Origin: Bacillota bacterium
Lineage (GTDB): Bacteria; Bacillota; Clostridia; Peptostreptococcales; Anaerovoracaceae
Length of the DNA stretch: 64,000 bases
NCBI GenBank assembly: GCA_022769485.1
Contig: JALEJU010000006.1
Coordinates: forward strand, 1-64,000
Direction: 5' to 3'
Part shown: one piece after another, positions 32,685 through 41,263 of the stretch
How positions within the stretch are numbered: position 1 is the stretch's first letter
Layout: every line of letters begins with the position of its first letter
Position numbers and translations under genes: made by a program
Notes under the pieces: model-generated
Told to the model about the DNA's origin: nothing
The model's database searches: none
Seen by the model: the letters and a program-made list of their open reading frames with translations, nothing else

Positions 32685-33035
32685 TTACTTATCTACAGAA
32701 TTTGCCAAAGTCGATAAAATAGGACCGAATTTAGAAATCATCTGAGAGAAATCGCCGATGTTTTTCAATCCGGATGCAGAATCAGAGTCTGAAGCGGAAG
32801 ACGTGGGCGAGGCACCTGCTATCTCAGCAGAGGGGACAGACATATGCGCCAGACCGTTCACTTTTTCCAAGGTGTCAGTCAAAGAATGAAGCCGATCCAA
32901 AAGCAGTTCTATCTGAAAAGAATCCGCTGCTGCATTCAGCGGGGACGGAAGCAGATAAGACGTTCGCGCAGCCGTTTCCCGTGAGCCGGATTGATTGATA
33001 AGCAGAAACAGAAGCGTAAGAGTCAAGGGATTCAT
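32685..33035 (-). CDS. Hypothetical protein with hydrophobic N terminus
   Basis: A 116-residue protein of unknown family. It starts with a hydrophobic stretch (NPLTLTLLFLLINQ), continues with a helix-forming region (SFQIELLLDRLHSLTDTLEKV) and a Ser/Ala/Asp-rich linker, and ends with an amphipathic SQMISKFGPILSTLANSVDK. The N terminus might be a membrane anchor. AAGGAGGCTACAT precedes the ATG at 33035. It is divergent from another unknown gene; only 65 bases separate them. No function can be suggested. Confidence 0.6.
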   Translation of the reverse strand: MNPLTLTLLFLLINQSGSRETAARTSYLLPSPLNAAADSFQIELLLDRLHSLTDTLEKVNGLAHMSVPSAEIAGASPTSSASDSDSASGLKNIGDFSQMISKFGPILSTLANSVDK

Positions 33036-33100
33036 ATGTAGCCTCCTTCTCACATAATATGATGATAACTTATTGTATGTAGAATATGGAGGTTTTGTGC

Positions 33101-33373
33101 ATGGAGATCAATCAAAAAATGCTCCTGGATCTTGCTGCTCAGCTTGGCTTGCACTCCGATCAGAGAAGTGCATCCCGGGCAGCCCGGATGGCAGGGCAGT
33201 TCGAAGGAAAAAGCGAAGATCAGCTTCTCCGGGAAATCATGGCTCTGAAAGAGGAAATGCGGGCAAACCCTAAGATGTATCAGAAACAGATGCAGGCACT
33301 GCGGTCTCTGCGGAATATGATGAAGGGAGAACAGCGGAGGAGGCTGGATCGGATTTTAGAATTGCTGGAATGA
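33101..33373 (+). CDS. Hypothetical small helical protein
   Basis: A 90-residue, largely helical and charged protein without Cys, signal or membrane segments (LREIMALKEEMRANPKMYQKQ, then RSLRNMMKGEQRRRLDRIL). The start at 33101 has GGAGG 8 bases upstream; an earlier ATG at 33086 overlaps that site. It is divergent from the hypothetical gene at 32685, and both begin within 65 bases. A strong terminator follows. The many basic residues at the end could bind nucleic acid, but this is only a guess. Confidence 0.65.
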   Translation: MEINQKMLLDLAAQLGLHSDQRSASRAARMAGQFEGKSEDQLLREIMALKEEMRANPKMYQKQMQALRSLRNMMKGEQRRRLDRILELLE

Positions 33374-33380
33374 GAATAAA

Positions 33381-33421
33381 AAAAGAAAGGAAGGGACTAT
33401 CAGCTCCTTCCTTTCTTTTTT
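33381..33421. terminator. Strong bidirectional intrinsic terminator
   Basis: A 14-bp perfect stem (33381-33394 with 33406-33419) with an 11-base loop has A residues on the left and T residues on the right. It separates the hypothetical gene from the convergent peptidase U32 gene. Confidence 0.85.
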
Positions 33422-33477
33422 CATCAATATCCAAGATTTTCGCATTTCATTCATGCTAATCGGAAGAGTTGGAACCC

Positions 33478-35571
33478 CTATTTCAGTTCCCGGAAATACA
33501 GGCCGCAGGTTCGGGGAGCTTCGGGAACTTTCTTTTCCCTATAAGCGTCTAATATTTCCTGACATTGAACCGGCGTTTCCCGGGTAAACCAGTAAACATG
33601 AAAATCCACACGGGAGATGTCTTTATCCGCAAGATAAAGGGGCAGAGAATTCAGCAGTGTAACATAGCGCTTCTCTGTGCAGAGGAGGGGAAACCTATAG
33701 CCCCTCCGATCTGTCAGCTCAGACGTTCCTTTACAGGAAGCACAGCCTTTTTCACTTTGAACCGGACAGGCTCTCATACGCATTAAAGGAAGGTGTCCGT
33801 AAGCTATCATACCTGTGGGAATTCTTGTTTTCATCTTTCGGAGTCTATGCAAAGACAGCTCAAAAGAAGCTGTCAAACCGATCAGTCCTAATGCTTCATA
33901 TTCCGCAGCAGCCTTACTGTTCAGCACATTTAATCCCCAGCCGCCGCAAAGCGGAAGGTTCAGACTTTCCGCCAATTTAATTCCGTAAAGATTATCTGTC
34001 CAAAGGCAATTCAGCCCGCGGGATTTTAAAATTTCAGCTTGTTCAAAAACGGATTTTTCATATTCCGGAAAAGCCAGGGAAGGAAGCTCTCCTATGATTT
34101 TTTCTGCGTAATTCCGCAGCAGCTCCGGATTCGCATATAGCTCTGAAAGGGGAAACAGGAGACGATCTGCCTGCTGTGCCAACTCCCCGCGGAACTGTTC
34201 CCGCCGTTCAAAACGCAGCCAGCGTTCCGGCCTTTCGTTTTTTTTCTTCGCCCCGCAATTGCTGTTTTCGAAAGGAATGAGGAACCTGTGCGGGGAAACG
34301 GATCCCCTTTTATTTAAAAGTTCGTTTAAAGCATCTCTGCGCAGAGCATTCAAAGCAGAAGAGGGAAGCATGAGTTCCGGCTGACTGCTGAACGTGAATT
34401 CCTTTAGATAAAAAGGGGTACCTCCTGTTTTTCCCAGATTTTTCACAGCGAGTTCTTCGGTAAGAGGCTTTGCGAAAGCGGTTTGGGGTTCCGGCCCGAA
34501 GCTTACAGCGGAAAGAACTGCTTCCGAATGTTCAAATGGTTTCGGACAAGAGGCCTCAAGCTCTGCGGGACATCCCGATTTTAGTTTCAGCGTCATATTT
34601 ACCGGGACCGTCCGGGTCTCATCTTTATATAGGGATGCTAATTCCCGGAGAACCGGAGAAGCCGCTGTTACATCCTCTTTTCTCCGATATCCGAACATGG
34701 AAAGATTCCGCTTTCCCCGCAGATACCCATCCGTAAATCCGCTGCGGGAAAAAACCGCCTGCAACCGTTTGGCATCATAAGGCGCGCCGGCCAAAGCCTG
34801 CCTACAAGCGGTGACCGCAGCTCCCACATATTCGGGGCGCTTCATCCGCCCTTCGATTTTTAAAGAGGAAACGCCGGCTTCCCGCAGTTCCCGCACCATG
34901 TCCAGTGCACATAAATCTCTTAAAGAAAGTGCGTATTCACGACCTTTGGAAGAACGAAAATTCAGACGGCAGGGCTGAGCACAGAGCCCCCGGTTTCCGC
35001 TTCGTTCGCCTAAAAGGGAGGATAAATAACAGCCGCCCGAAACGCACATGCATAGAGCGCCGTGAACAAATACTTCGGTTTCAATATCCACCGCACTGTT
35101 GATCTCCCAAATCTCACGAAGGGACAGTTCCCGAGCCAGCACAACCCGTTGAAAACCTAATTCTTTCGCCATTTTTGCCCCGGATATATTATGCACAAGC
35201 ATCTGGGTAGAAGCATGACGGCGCAGACCCGGACAGCAATCCCGAAACAGGGCGTTAACCGCCAGATCCTGGATGATTACCGCATCCGCACCGCTGTCTG
35301 CAATACATTTGGCCTGGGCAATCAAGTCCTCTTTTTCCTGATCCATAACCAATGTATTGACTGTAATATATACTTTAACGTCCCGGCTGTGACAATAAGA
35401 AACGATATCCCGCAGGTTTTCATCACTGAAATTTTCCGCATTGCGGCGGGCGTTAAAAAGGGAGGCGCCCAGATAAACCGCGTCTGCACCGCATCGAACC
35501 GCGGCTGTAAGCTGTCCGCTTCCTCCCACAGGGGCTAAAATTTCCATATTTATGTTTTTGTATTTACTCAT
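33478..35571 (-). CDS. Peptidase U32-family protein with long C-terminal extension
   Basis: A 697-residue U32 protein. The N-terminal part has MEILAPVGG and the AVYLGASLFNAR segment, and the U32 signature with its Cys residues: EVFVHGALCMCVSGGCYLSS, then NRGLCAQPCR near 200. These Cys bind an Fe-S cluster in RNA-hydroxylating members (RlhA, TrhP). The long C-terminal half resembles the DUF3656-type extension of RlhA, which makes 5-hydroxycytidine in 23S rRNA; I infer an RNA hydroxylase rather than a protease. Start at 35571 with AAGGT upstream. Confidence 0.85.
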   Translation of the reverse strand: MSKYKNINMEILAPVGGSGQLTAAVRCGADAVYLGASLFNARRNAENFSDENLRDIVSYCHSRDVKVYITVNTLVMDQEKEDLIAQAKCIADSGADAVIIQDLAVNALFRDCCPGLRRHASTQMLVHNISGAKMAKELGFQRVVLARELSLREIWEINSAVDIETEVFVHGALCMCVSGGCYLSSLLGERSGNRGLCAQPCRLNFRSSKGREYALSLRDLCALDMVRELREAGVSSLKIEGRMKRPEYVGAAVTACRQALAGAPYDAKRLQAVFSRSGFTDGYLRGKRNLSMFGYRRKEDVTAASPVLRELASLYKDETRTVPVNMTLKLKSGCPAELEASCPKPFEHSEAVLSAVSFGPEPQTAFAKPLTEELAVKNLGKTGGTPFYLKEFTFSSQPELMLPSSALNALRRDALNELLNKRGSVSPHRFLIPFENSNCGAKKKNERPERWLRFERREQFRGELAQQADRLLFPLSELYANPELLRNYAEKIIGELPSLAFPEYEKSVFEQAEILKSRGLNCLWTDNLYGIKLAESLNLPLCGGWGLNVLNSKAAAEYEALGLIGLTASFELSLHRLRKMKTRIPTGMIAYGHLPLMRMRACPVQSEKGCASCKGTSELTDRRGYRFPLLCTEKRYVTLLNSLPLYLADKDISRVDFHVYWFTRETPVQCQEILDAYREKKVPEAPRTCGLYFRELK

Positions 35572-35693
35572 AATTTTATTACCTTAAAATTGCCGATAAA
35601 CGGATAACGGCAGTATCTGTTTTTTACATCCACTAAAAATATTAGAACTTGAATGCGAAAGTTTGTCAAGAGTTCCTTTCTCCCAATTTCCTC

Positions 35694-35723
35694 TTGCATG
35701 GCTTTTTAATTCTATGGTAGAAT
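35694..35723 (+). promoter_or_regulatory. Sigma-A promoter of the YczE-like gene
   Basis: TTGCAT (35694-35699) and TAGAAT (35718-35723) are 18 bases apart, giving a leader of about 120 bases before the gene. Confidence 0.55.
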
Positions 35724-35734
35724 AAAAGGCCGAA

Positions 35735-35820
35735 ATTCATAAAACCGTTTATGGAATTCTACAAAGGCTATAACTTTGGCTGTTTCTGATTATTAAACAG
35801 CAGGTTAGAGCTTTTTTATT
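35735..35820 (+). promoter_or_regulatory. Structured leader with terminator-like stem before the YczE-like gene
   Basis: Two hairpins follow the promoter. The first (35735-35759) is about ten pairs with one bulge. The second (35763-35815) is long: a 12-position outer stem (one mismatch, one G-U) around a 7-bp inner stem, followed by a T-rich end (35812-35817). It looks like an attenuator or riboswitch platform. No known riboswitch consensus was recognised. Confidence 0.5.
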
Positions 35821-35849
35821 GCGCAAAATAACAGTCAGAGAGGCAGCAT

Positions 35850-36548
35850 ATGAAAAAAATACAAATCCCCAGCGAATTTGCATATTTTGCGGGTATTATC
35901 ATCCTGGCATTTTCCGTAGCCATGGTCACATGTACCAACTTCGGCGTTTCTATGATCGTAGCGCCGGCTTATTTAATCAGTCAGAAAACCGGATTCCTGA
36001 CATTCGGACAAAGCGAATACATTGTGCAGGGAATTCTGTTCATTGTATTTTGTATTCTGATGGGGAAGGTAAAACCGGTATATTTCAGTGCCTTTATAAC
36101 CGGTTTGATTTACGGAGCTTTCCTGGATTTCTGGCGGCTTGTCATTCCGCATTTTAACCCTGCCGTTACTGCTCCGGGTTCGCTGCCTTTCGAATTAAAG
36201 ATTGTATATTTTATAGCCGGCGTGCTGCTTACCGCACTTTCCATTGCGCTTCTTTTCCGCACCTATCTGTATCCGCAGGTATATGATTTCTTCGTAAAAG
36301 GAGTAAGTGAAAAATACCGTTTGAATCGAAATAAATTTAAAATCGGATTTGACGTCAGCTGCCTGATCGTCTCCTGTATCATGACCCTGATTATGTTCGG
36401 AACATTTGTGGGAATCGGTGTGGGCACGATTATTATGACGTGTGTAAACGGCCTTTTGATCGGCTGGTTCGGAGCTATGCTTGACCGTGTCTGCATATTC
36501 GTTCCGGCGGCAAAAAAATTCAGCACATATTTCAACATCAGCAATTAG
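35850..36548 (+). CDS. YczE/YitT-like integral membrane protein (DUF6198-like)
   Basis: A 232-residue membrane protein with about six hydrophobic segments. It opens with KIQIPSEFAYFAGIIILAFSVAM and has the TNFGVSMIVAPAYLIS segment seen in YczE-type proteins. The later GVGTIIMTCVNGLLIGWFG is also typical. The function of the family is unknown. AGAGAGG precedes the ATG. It is transcribed alone from its own promoter, through a structured leader, and is closed by a terminator. Confidence 0.8.
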   Translation: MKKIQIPSEFAYFAGIIILAFSVAMVTCTNFGVSMIVAPAYLISQKTGFLTFGQSEYIVQGILFIVFCILMGKVKPVYFSAFITGLIYGAFLDFWRLVIPHFNPAVTAPGSLPFELKIVYFIAGVLLTALSIALLFRTYLYPQVYDFFVKGVSEKYRLNRNKFKIGFDVSCLIVSCIMTLIMFGTFVGIGVGTIIMTCVNGLLIGWFGAMLDRVCIFVPAAKKFSTYFNISN

Positions 36549-36603
36549 GGGAAAAGAACAGAGAAAATCGTAAGAATCACGCAAGTAAAAATGAAAAAAC
36601 GAG

Positions 36604-36646
36604 GCATTCTGCTTTGATATTATAATGTCAAAGCGGGGTGCTTTTT
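36604..36646 (+). terminator. Intrinsic terminator of the YczE-like gene
   Basis: A 14-bp stem with several G-U pairs (36604-36617 with 36628-36641) is followed by five T residues. Confidence 0.75.
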
Positions 36647-36721
36647 GTATTTCGGAAGAATACAGAAAGTCGCTCCCCCGCGATTACGGCACAAAAGATA
36701 AGGTGAGGGGTAAAGCAATCC

Positions 36722-37618
36722 ATGAATCAGAAACAGTCATACGTTTTTCCGGAAACAAAACGCAGAAAAAGAAGAAGACACAGAAAAAAGAAAATGCGGA
36801 TTATTTTATGTTTTCTCTTTTTAGCCGGAGCGGCAATGTGTACAGAGGCTGTCTGTGTGCATTATTTTTTCGGTGAGGAGCCGTCCATATCAAGTCCGCT
36901 TTACGCATCGGAAGCACCCCGGGAAATTCAAAGCGAAGAAATAGAAAGCCGGTTAAAAGAATTAACCGACAAGTATCCGGAATTTGAACAGATTTACAAC
37001 GACCGGGCTCTTTACCCGGAGGAGCTGCTGAAGGCTCTGTGCAATAATCCGGAAATGGTTGATTATGTAAAAGGATATTTGGATGCAGATGGAAAGGTAA
37101 CAGGAGGTCTGACAAGAAAAGAATTGAAAACCCGCATGCCACTGCTGCTCCAATGGGATCCCCGGTGGGGGTATATGGATTACGGAGACGGGAAAATGGC
37201 TCTGACCGGCTGCGCACCTGCTTGTCTTTCCATGGTGGCCGTATCTTTAACCGGAAATAAAAGGGCAACGCCGGACGCAGCAGCAGAATTTGCTGAAAAA
37301 AATGGTTATTATGTGAATGGTACAGGGACAAAATGGAGTCTAATGACCGAGGGATGCAGAAGCTTCGGTATTTGCGGAAGAGAAATATCTTTAAATAAAA
37401 GCACTGTCATGCATGAACTCGAAAACGGCCACCCGATTATATGCGCTATGCGCCCGGGGGACTTTACAACAGCGGGACACTTTATCGTCCTGGCAGATGT
37501 ACAAGAAGGCAAAATACGCGTAAACGATCCCAACAGCAGAACCAGAAGCCGTGAATTATGGCTTTACGAAACGTTAGAGAGACAGATCAAGAACTTATGG
37601 ACATTTACTCGCCTCTGA
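36722..37618 (+). CDS. C39-like cysteine peptidase, membrane-anchored or secreted
   Basis: A 298-residue protein. A very basic N terminus (RRKRRRHRKKK) precedes a hydrophobic segment (IILCFLFLAGAAMCTEAV, about 27-45), so it is anchored or exported. The C-terminal 170 residues form a peptidase_C39-like domain: LLLQWDPRWGY, the catalytic Cys in ALTGCAPACLSM near 164, and the His in AGHFIVLAD near 253 followed by NDPNS. AAGGTGAGGGG lies upstream of the ATG. It has no ABC transporter partner, so a bacteriocin-leader role is unlikely; a cell-wall or protein target is open. Confidence 0.85.
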   Translation: MNQKQSYVFPETKRRKRRRHRKKKMRIILCFLFLAGAAMCTEAVCVHYFFGEEPSISSPLYASEAPREIQSEEIESRLKELTDKYPEFEQIYNDRALYPEELLKALCNNPEMVDYVKGYLDADGKVTGGLTRKELKTRMPLLLQWDPRWGYMDYGDGKMALTGCAPACLSMVAVSLTGNKRATPDAAAEFAEKNGYYVNGTGTKWSLMTEGCRSFGICGREISLNKSTVMHELENGHPIICAMRPGDFTTAGHFIVLADVQEGKIRVNDPNSRTRSRELWLYETLERQIKNLWTFTRL

Positions 37619-37669
37619 CAATTTTAACTGTATTCTTGGTATCCTGATTTATAAAACAAAGCAACACAG

Positions 37670-37697
37670 AAAAACGCTCCGCAAAAGGAGCGTTTTT
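37670..37697. terminator. Bidirectional intrinsic terminator
   Basis: An 11-bp perfect stem (37670-37680 with 37687-37697) begins with A residues and ends with T residues, between the convergent C39 and acidic-protein genes. Confidence 0.85.
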
Positions 37698-37707
37698 CAC
37701 TTTTCTC

Positions 37708-38397
37708 TTAATATTTTCTTTCGTCGATAACCGGATTATCCCTGTCGATCAGACCGTCAGTATAAGGATCGAATGCATCGTGTCCGCATCGGCTGCTGTG
37801 GCGGTGACCGCATCCGCATTCGTCGGTATCATCGTCCCAGCCGTCCTCATTTTCATCCGGATCCGATTCCGTTCCGTTTTCCTTATCGATAGAAAAGCTC
37901 ATAACATATTCATCGATCGGGTAATCCAGACAGGCACTGTAATCGTAATCATATTCTTCGTTGAGGAGTTTTTCCGCCCGGCAGAGCGCCAGCGCGTCGC
38001 TGATGGACTGGTACTCGCAAATACCGTCCCCGTTGGAAACACAGGCCACCTGTGCGGGTTCGTTATACCAGTTCCGGAAGCGGTACAATTCATCCGACAA
38101 GAGGCGGCGGCCGTCTTCTTCGTCAGAGGCCAGAGCCAGGCCGGACAATGCCTGCGCAATCGTAGAAAGCAGGATATAAAAATCCACAGCATCGTCGCTG
38201 ACGCCGGTTTGAATATCGGCAAAGTAATTTTGAATCAATTCCGCAAGATCCTTTGCCGGAATAGCTTTCAAAACCGTAAAGAAATCATCGTACGCAATGG
38301 GCTCCTGGCATTCCAGCAGTTCTGCCAGCTGTTCAAAGCAGCAAAACTCTTCCGGGCTTTCCATTTCCAGTTGTCTCAGCAATTCTTCCAGGTTCAT
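37708..38397 (-). CDS. Acidic protein with Cys/His-rich tail, unknown
   Basis: A 229-residue protein, strongly acidic. The first 160 residues look helical and globular; then a very acidic stretch (NGTESDPDENEDGWDDDTDE) leads to a CGCGHRHSSRCGHD cluster, which could hold a metal ion, and a short tail. No family was recognised. The ATG has AAAGGAGT about 8 bases upstream. It follows murI by 33 bases on the same strand, so both are probably one operon, but a link to glutamate racemase is not evident. Confidence 0.65.
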   Translation of the reverse strand: MNLEELLRQLEMESPEEFCCFEQLAELLECQEPIAYDDFFTVLKAIPAKDLAELIQNYFADIQTGVSDDAVDFYILLSTIAQALSGLALASDEEDGRRLLSDELYRFRNWYNEPAQVACVSNGDGICEYQSISDALALCRAEKLLNEEYDYDYSACLDYPIDEYVMSFSIDKENGTESDPDENEDGWDDDTDECGCGHRHSSRCGHDAFDPYTDGLIDRDNPVIDERKY

Positions 38398-38430
38398 AAG
38401 ATCATACTCCTTTCGGGGGAGGCTCCGCCG

Positions 38431-39249
38431 TTATTTATATGTATCCAAGTCAAAATTTTTGAATGCTACGCGAAATTCCGAAATTTCAAAGATACGGTTG
38501 ATCATATTTACGAAATTCTCAGAGAGGTCGCTGGCATAGAAGGTATTCTCGCAGTCGGGCTCTTCCGCCAGGAGATCCCGGCTTTCCAGCTCTTTCCGAA
38601 TGCTCTTTACTATTTCCTTCGACGGGTTGATGATTCGCAGCTGCGGATAAAGTTTTTCGATGTTATCCCGAATCAAAGGGTAATGTGTGCATCCCAGGAT
38701 CAGCGTATCGATTTTATGGTACTTAATAAAATGATCCAGGTAGTATTGTATGGATAAATCCATAATTTCATTCTCAATAATTCCCTCTTCGATTAAAGGA
38801 ACGAAAGTGGGGCAGGAGATGGCATGAATAGACAGCTCCGGATTCAGCTCATGAATCAGGTTTTCGTAAGCCCGGCTTTTGATCGTTACTTTTGTCCCGA
38901 TAATACCGATGCGGTTTCCTTTGCCGCAGCTTTCCGCCACTGCTTGAGCAGCAGGCTGAATAATGCCGATAATCGGCAGGCCGGGAAATCGTACTCTCAG
39001 TTCGTTCAAACAGGTCGCACTGACAGTATTGCAGGCGATCACGATCATTTTTACATTGCTCTGTACTAAAAAATCCGCAATTTGTGCAGAAAACATGCGT
39101 ATGGTAGAGGGCGCTTTGGAACCGTAGGGGGTTCTTGCCGTATCACCGAAGTAGATAATGCGTTCTTTCGGGAGCGCTTTCATCAAAGGGGAGATGCAGG
39201 TCAGGCCGCCTAACCCGGAATCAAAAAAACCGATGGGTCTGTTGTCCAT
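38431..39249 (-). CDS. murI: Glutamate racemase
   Basis: A 272-residue glutamate racemase, which makes D-glutamate for peptidoglycan. The substrate-binding opening FDSGLGG (9-15) and both catalytic Cys, C73 in ACNT and C187 in GCTHYP, are present. AAAGGATATCTGCC precedes the ATG. It is divergent from pepF with overlapping promoters, and leads the two-gene unit with the acidic protein. Confidence 0.97.
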   Translation of the reverse strand: MDNRPIGFFDSGLGGLTCISPLMKALPKERIIYFGDTARTPYGSKAPSTIRMFSAQIADFLVQSNVKMIVIACNTVSATCLNELRVRFPGLPIIGIIQPAAQAVAESCGKGNRIGIIGTKVTIKSRAYENLIHELNPELSIHAISCPTFVPLIEEGIIENEIMDLSIQYYLDHFIKYHKIDTLILGCTHYPLIRDNIEKLYPQLRIINPSKEIVKSIRKELESRDLLAEEPDCENTFYASDLSENFVNMINRIFEISEFRVAFKNFDLDTYK

Positions 39250-39282
39250 GGCAGATATCCTTTCTCTTTTTCATTAACTTAC

Positions 39283-39311
39283 ATTTTAGCAAAATAGACG
39301 GATGATTTCAA
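39283..39311 (-). promoter_or_regulatory. Sigma-A promoter of murI
   Basis: On the minus strand TTGAAA (39306-39311) and TAAAAT (39283-39288) are 17 bases apart, about 34 bases before the murI start. Confidence 0.65.
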
Positions 39312-39320
39312 ACTTAAATG

Positions 39321-39329
39321 TGGTATAAT
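39321..39329 (+). promoter_or_regulatory. Extended -10 promoter of pepF
   Basis: TGGTATAAT is a perfect -10 with the extended TG. The -35 region would overlap that of the divergent murI promoter. An 8-bp hairpin follows in the leader at 39350-39369. Confidence 0.5.
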
Positions 39330-39404
39330 AATCATAAATTGGAAAACCGGGCGGATGCAGTCATCCGCCTCTGTAAATTATATTAAATTTTAGTGGGGGT
39401 TTTC

Positions 39405-41207
39405 ATGAAAGAAAGCAAGAAAACAAAAACGAGAGAACAGATTGATTCGAAATATAAATGGAATATGACTGCCATGTACGCGGACGAAGCCATTTGGGAA
39501 AAAGACTGTGCCGCTGCTTTAAAAAAAGCGGAATCCTTCCGTGCTTACCGGGGGCGTTTAGCGGAAGGGGGAGACATTCTTCTTGCCGCGTTTCAGGCAA
39601 AAGATGAAATTTGGCAGACTATCGAACGGGTTTATGTTTATGCCCGTATGAAGCGGGACGAAGACAACAGAGTAGCTCGTTACCAATCCATGTGCGATAA
39701 ATGCAATTCTCTGATCGCAGGCGCTTCCGCAGCCATGTCTTTTTTCACGCCGGAATTGCTGTCCATTCCGGAAGAGCAGATTTTGAAATTCCTGAAGGAA
39801 ACTCCGGGGCTTGATCTGTATGAATTCGTGCTTCGGCAGACACTGCGGGAAAAAGCCCATGTGCTGACCGCAGCGGAAGAAGCTCTGCTGGCAAGAATGG
39901 GGGAACTGCTGTCCGCTACCGGCGATATCTTTACTATGATCAACGACGCGGATATTCGTTTCGGCAGCATAGTGGATGAAGAAGGAGATCAGGTAGAAGT
40001 TACTCACGGCCGGTATATCAGCTTGCTGGAATCCAAAGACCGCAGAATAAGACGAGAAGCCTTCGAGCACATGTACGCAGCGTACGAAGCGCAGAAAAAT
40101 ACGCTGGCCACTACCTATAACTACAACACGAAAACCGATGCGGTAGGCGCGGAGATCCGTCATTATCCTTCTTCCAGAGCAGCAGCCCTGTCAGGCGGCA
40201 ATATCCCCGAAGAAGTTTACGATAATCTTATTTCGGTAGTCAATAAGCGATTAGGGCTTCTTCACCGCTATGTGGATTTAAGGCAAAAAGCGCTGGGAGT
40301 AGACCAGGTTCACATGTACGACCTGTATGTTCCCGTGGTAAATAAACCGGAAGACAACATTCCTTATGAAAAAGCTTTAGATTTAATGCGGGAAGGACTT
40401 GCGCCTTTAGGCAAAGAATACATTGACACGGTAAACCAGGGAATCCAGTCCGGCTGGATAGATGTTTACGAGAACGAAGGCAAGACCAGCGGAGCATATT
40501 CTTTCGGCAGCTATGACAGCATGCCTTACATTTTGCTGAATTACAACAATCAGCTGAAAGACGTGTTTACGATCGTTCACGAGATGGGGCATTCCATGCA
40601 CTCTCACTACACCCGGAAAACGCAGCCTTTCGTATACGGCGATCACTCCATTTTTACAGCCGAAGTAGCATCTACCGTGAACGAAAACCTTTTGATGAAG
40701 CATTTGCTGAAAAAAGAAACCGATCCGGAACGGAGAAAGTATCTCTTAAACCTGTACATTGAAGAATTCAGAGGCACACTGTTCCGTCAGACTATGTTCG
40801 CGGAGTTTGAGCTTTTGACACATCAGGCCGTTGAAAAGGGCGAGACGTTAACTTCCGAATGGCTCTGCGCGACCTACCTTGATTTAAACAAGAAGTATTT
40901 CGGCGAAAAGGTTTTCTACGATCCGCAGATTGCCATGGAATGGGCCAGAATTCCGCATTTTTACCGGGCGTTCTACGTTTATCAATACGCTACGGGATAT
41001 TCCGCGGCGGCGGCTATTTCCGATCTGATTCTGACAGGGGGCGAAAGCGCCAGAGAAAACTATATCCGCTTCCTGCGCAGCGGCAGCAGCGATGATCCCA
41101 TCGAACTGCTGAAGATCGCAGGAGTGGATATGAGTAAGCCCGAACCTATCGAAAGGGCTATCGACGTATTTGAAAATCTGCTGAACGAATTAGAAACTTT
41201 AATATAG
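39405..41207 (+). CDS. pepF: Oligoendopeptidase F (M3 family)
   Basis: A 600-residue zinc metallopeptidase that cuts oligopeptides inside the cell. The zinc motif HEMGH is at 392-396 (VHEMGHSMHSHY), and the third ligand Glu lies about 25 residues later in FTAEVASTVNE. The N-terminal helical domain and the GATGYSAA-like segment YQYATGYSAAAAI near 540 agree with the family. I start at the ATG at 39405 with GGGGG upstream; an upstream GTG overlaps that site. First gene of a probable pepF-nadK-rluA unit. Confidence 0.95.
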   Translation: MKESKKTKTREQIDSKYKWNMTAMYADEAIWEKDCAAALKKAESFRAYRGRLAEGGDILLAAFQAKDEIWQTIERVYVYARMKRDEDNRVARYQSMCDKCNSLIAGASAAMSFFTPELLSIPEEQILKFLKETPGLDLYEFVLRQTLREKAHVLTAAEEALLARMGELLSATGDIFTMINDADIRFGSIVDEEGDQVEVTHGRYISLLESKDRRIRREAFEHMYAAYEAQKNTLATTYNYNTKTDAVGAEIRHYPSSRAAALSGGNIPEEVYDNLISVVNKRLGLLHRYVDLRQKALGVDQVHMYDLYVPVVNKPEDNIPYEKALDLMREGLAPLGKEYIDTVNQGIQSGWIDVYENEGKTSGAYSFGSYDSMPYILLNYNNQLKDVFTIVHEMGHSMHSHYTRKTQPFVYGDHSIFTAEVASTVNENLLMKHLLKKETDPERRKYLLNLYIEEFRGTLFRQTMFAEFELLTHQAVEKGETLTSEWLCATYLDLNKKYFGEKVFYDPQIAMEWARIPHFYRAFYVYQYATGYSAAAAISDLILTGGESARENYIRFLRSGSSDDPIELLKIAGVDMSKPEPIERAIDVFENLLNELETLI

Positions 41208-41263
41208 GCGGCCGGATCGTTTGAATTTCTGCGGCGGTTTACGAAAAAGGAGGGGAGAAGCAT

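Noticed and set aside
36625..36876. 83-codon frame overlapping the start of the C39 gene
   Set aside because: It begins inside a terminator, overlaps the peptidase gene in another frame and has no site for ribosome binding.
37780..38757. 325-codon open frame on the plus strand
   Set aside because: It is antisense to the acidic protein and murI, both well supported; no family motif and no start signal.
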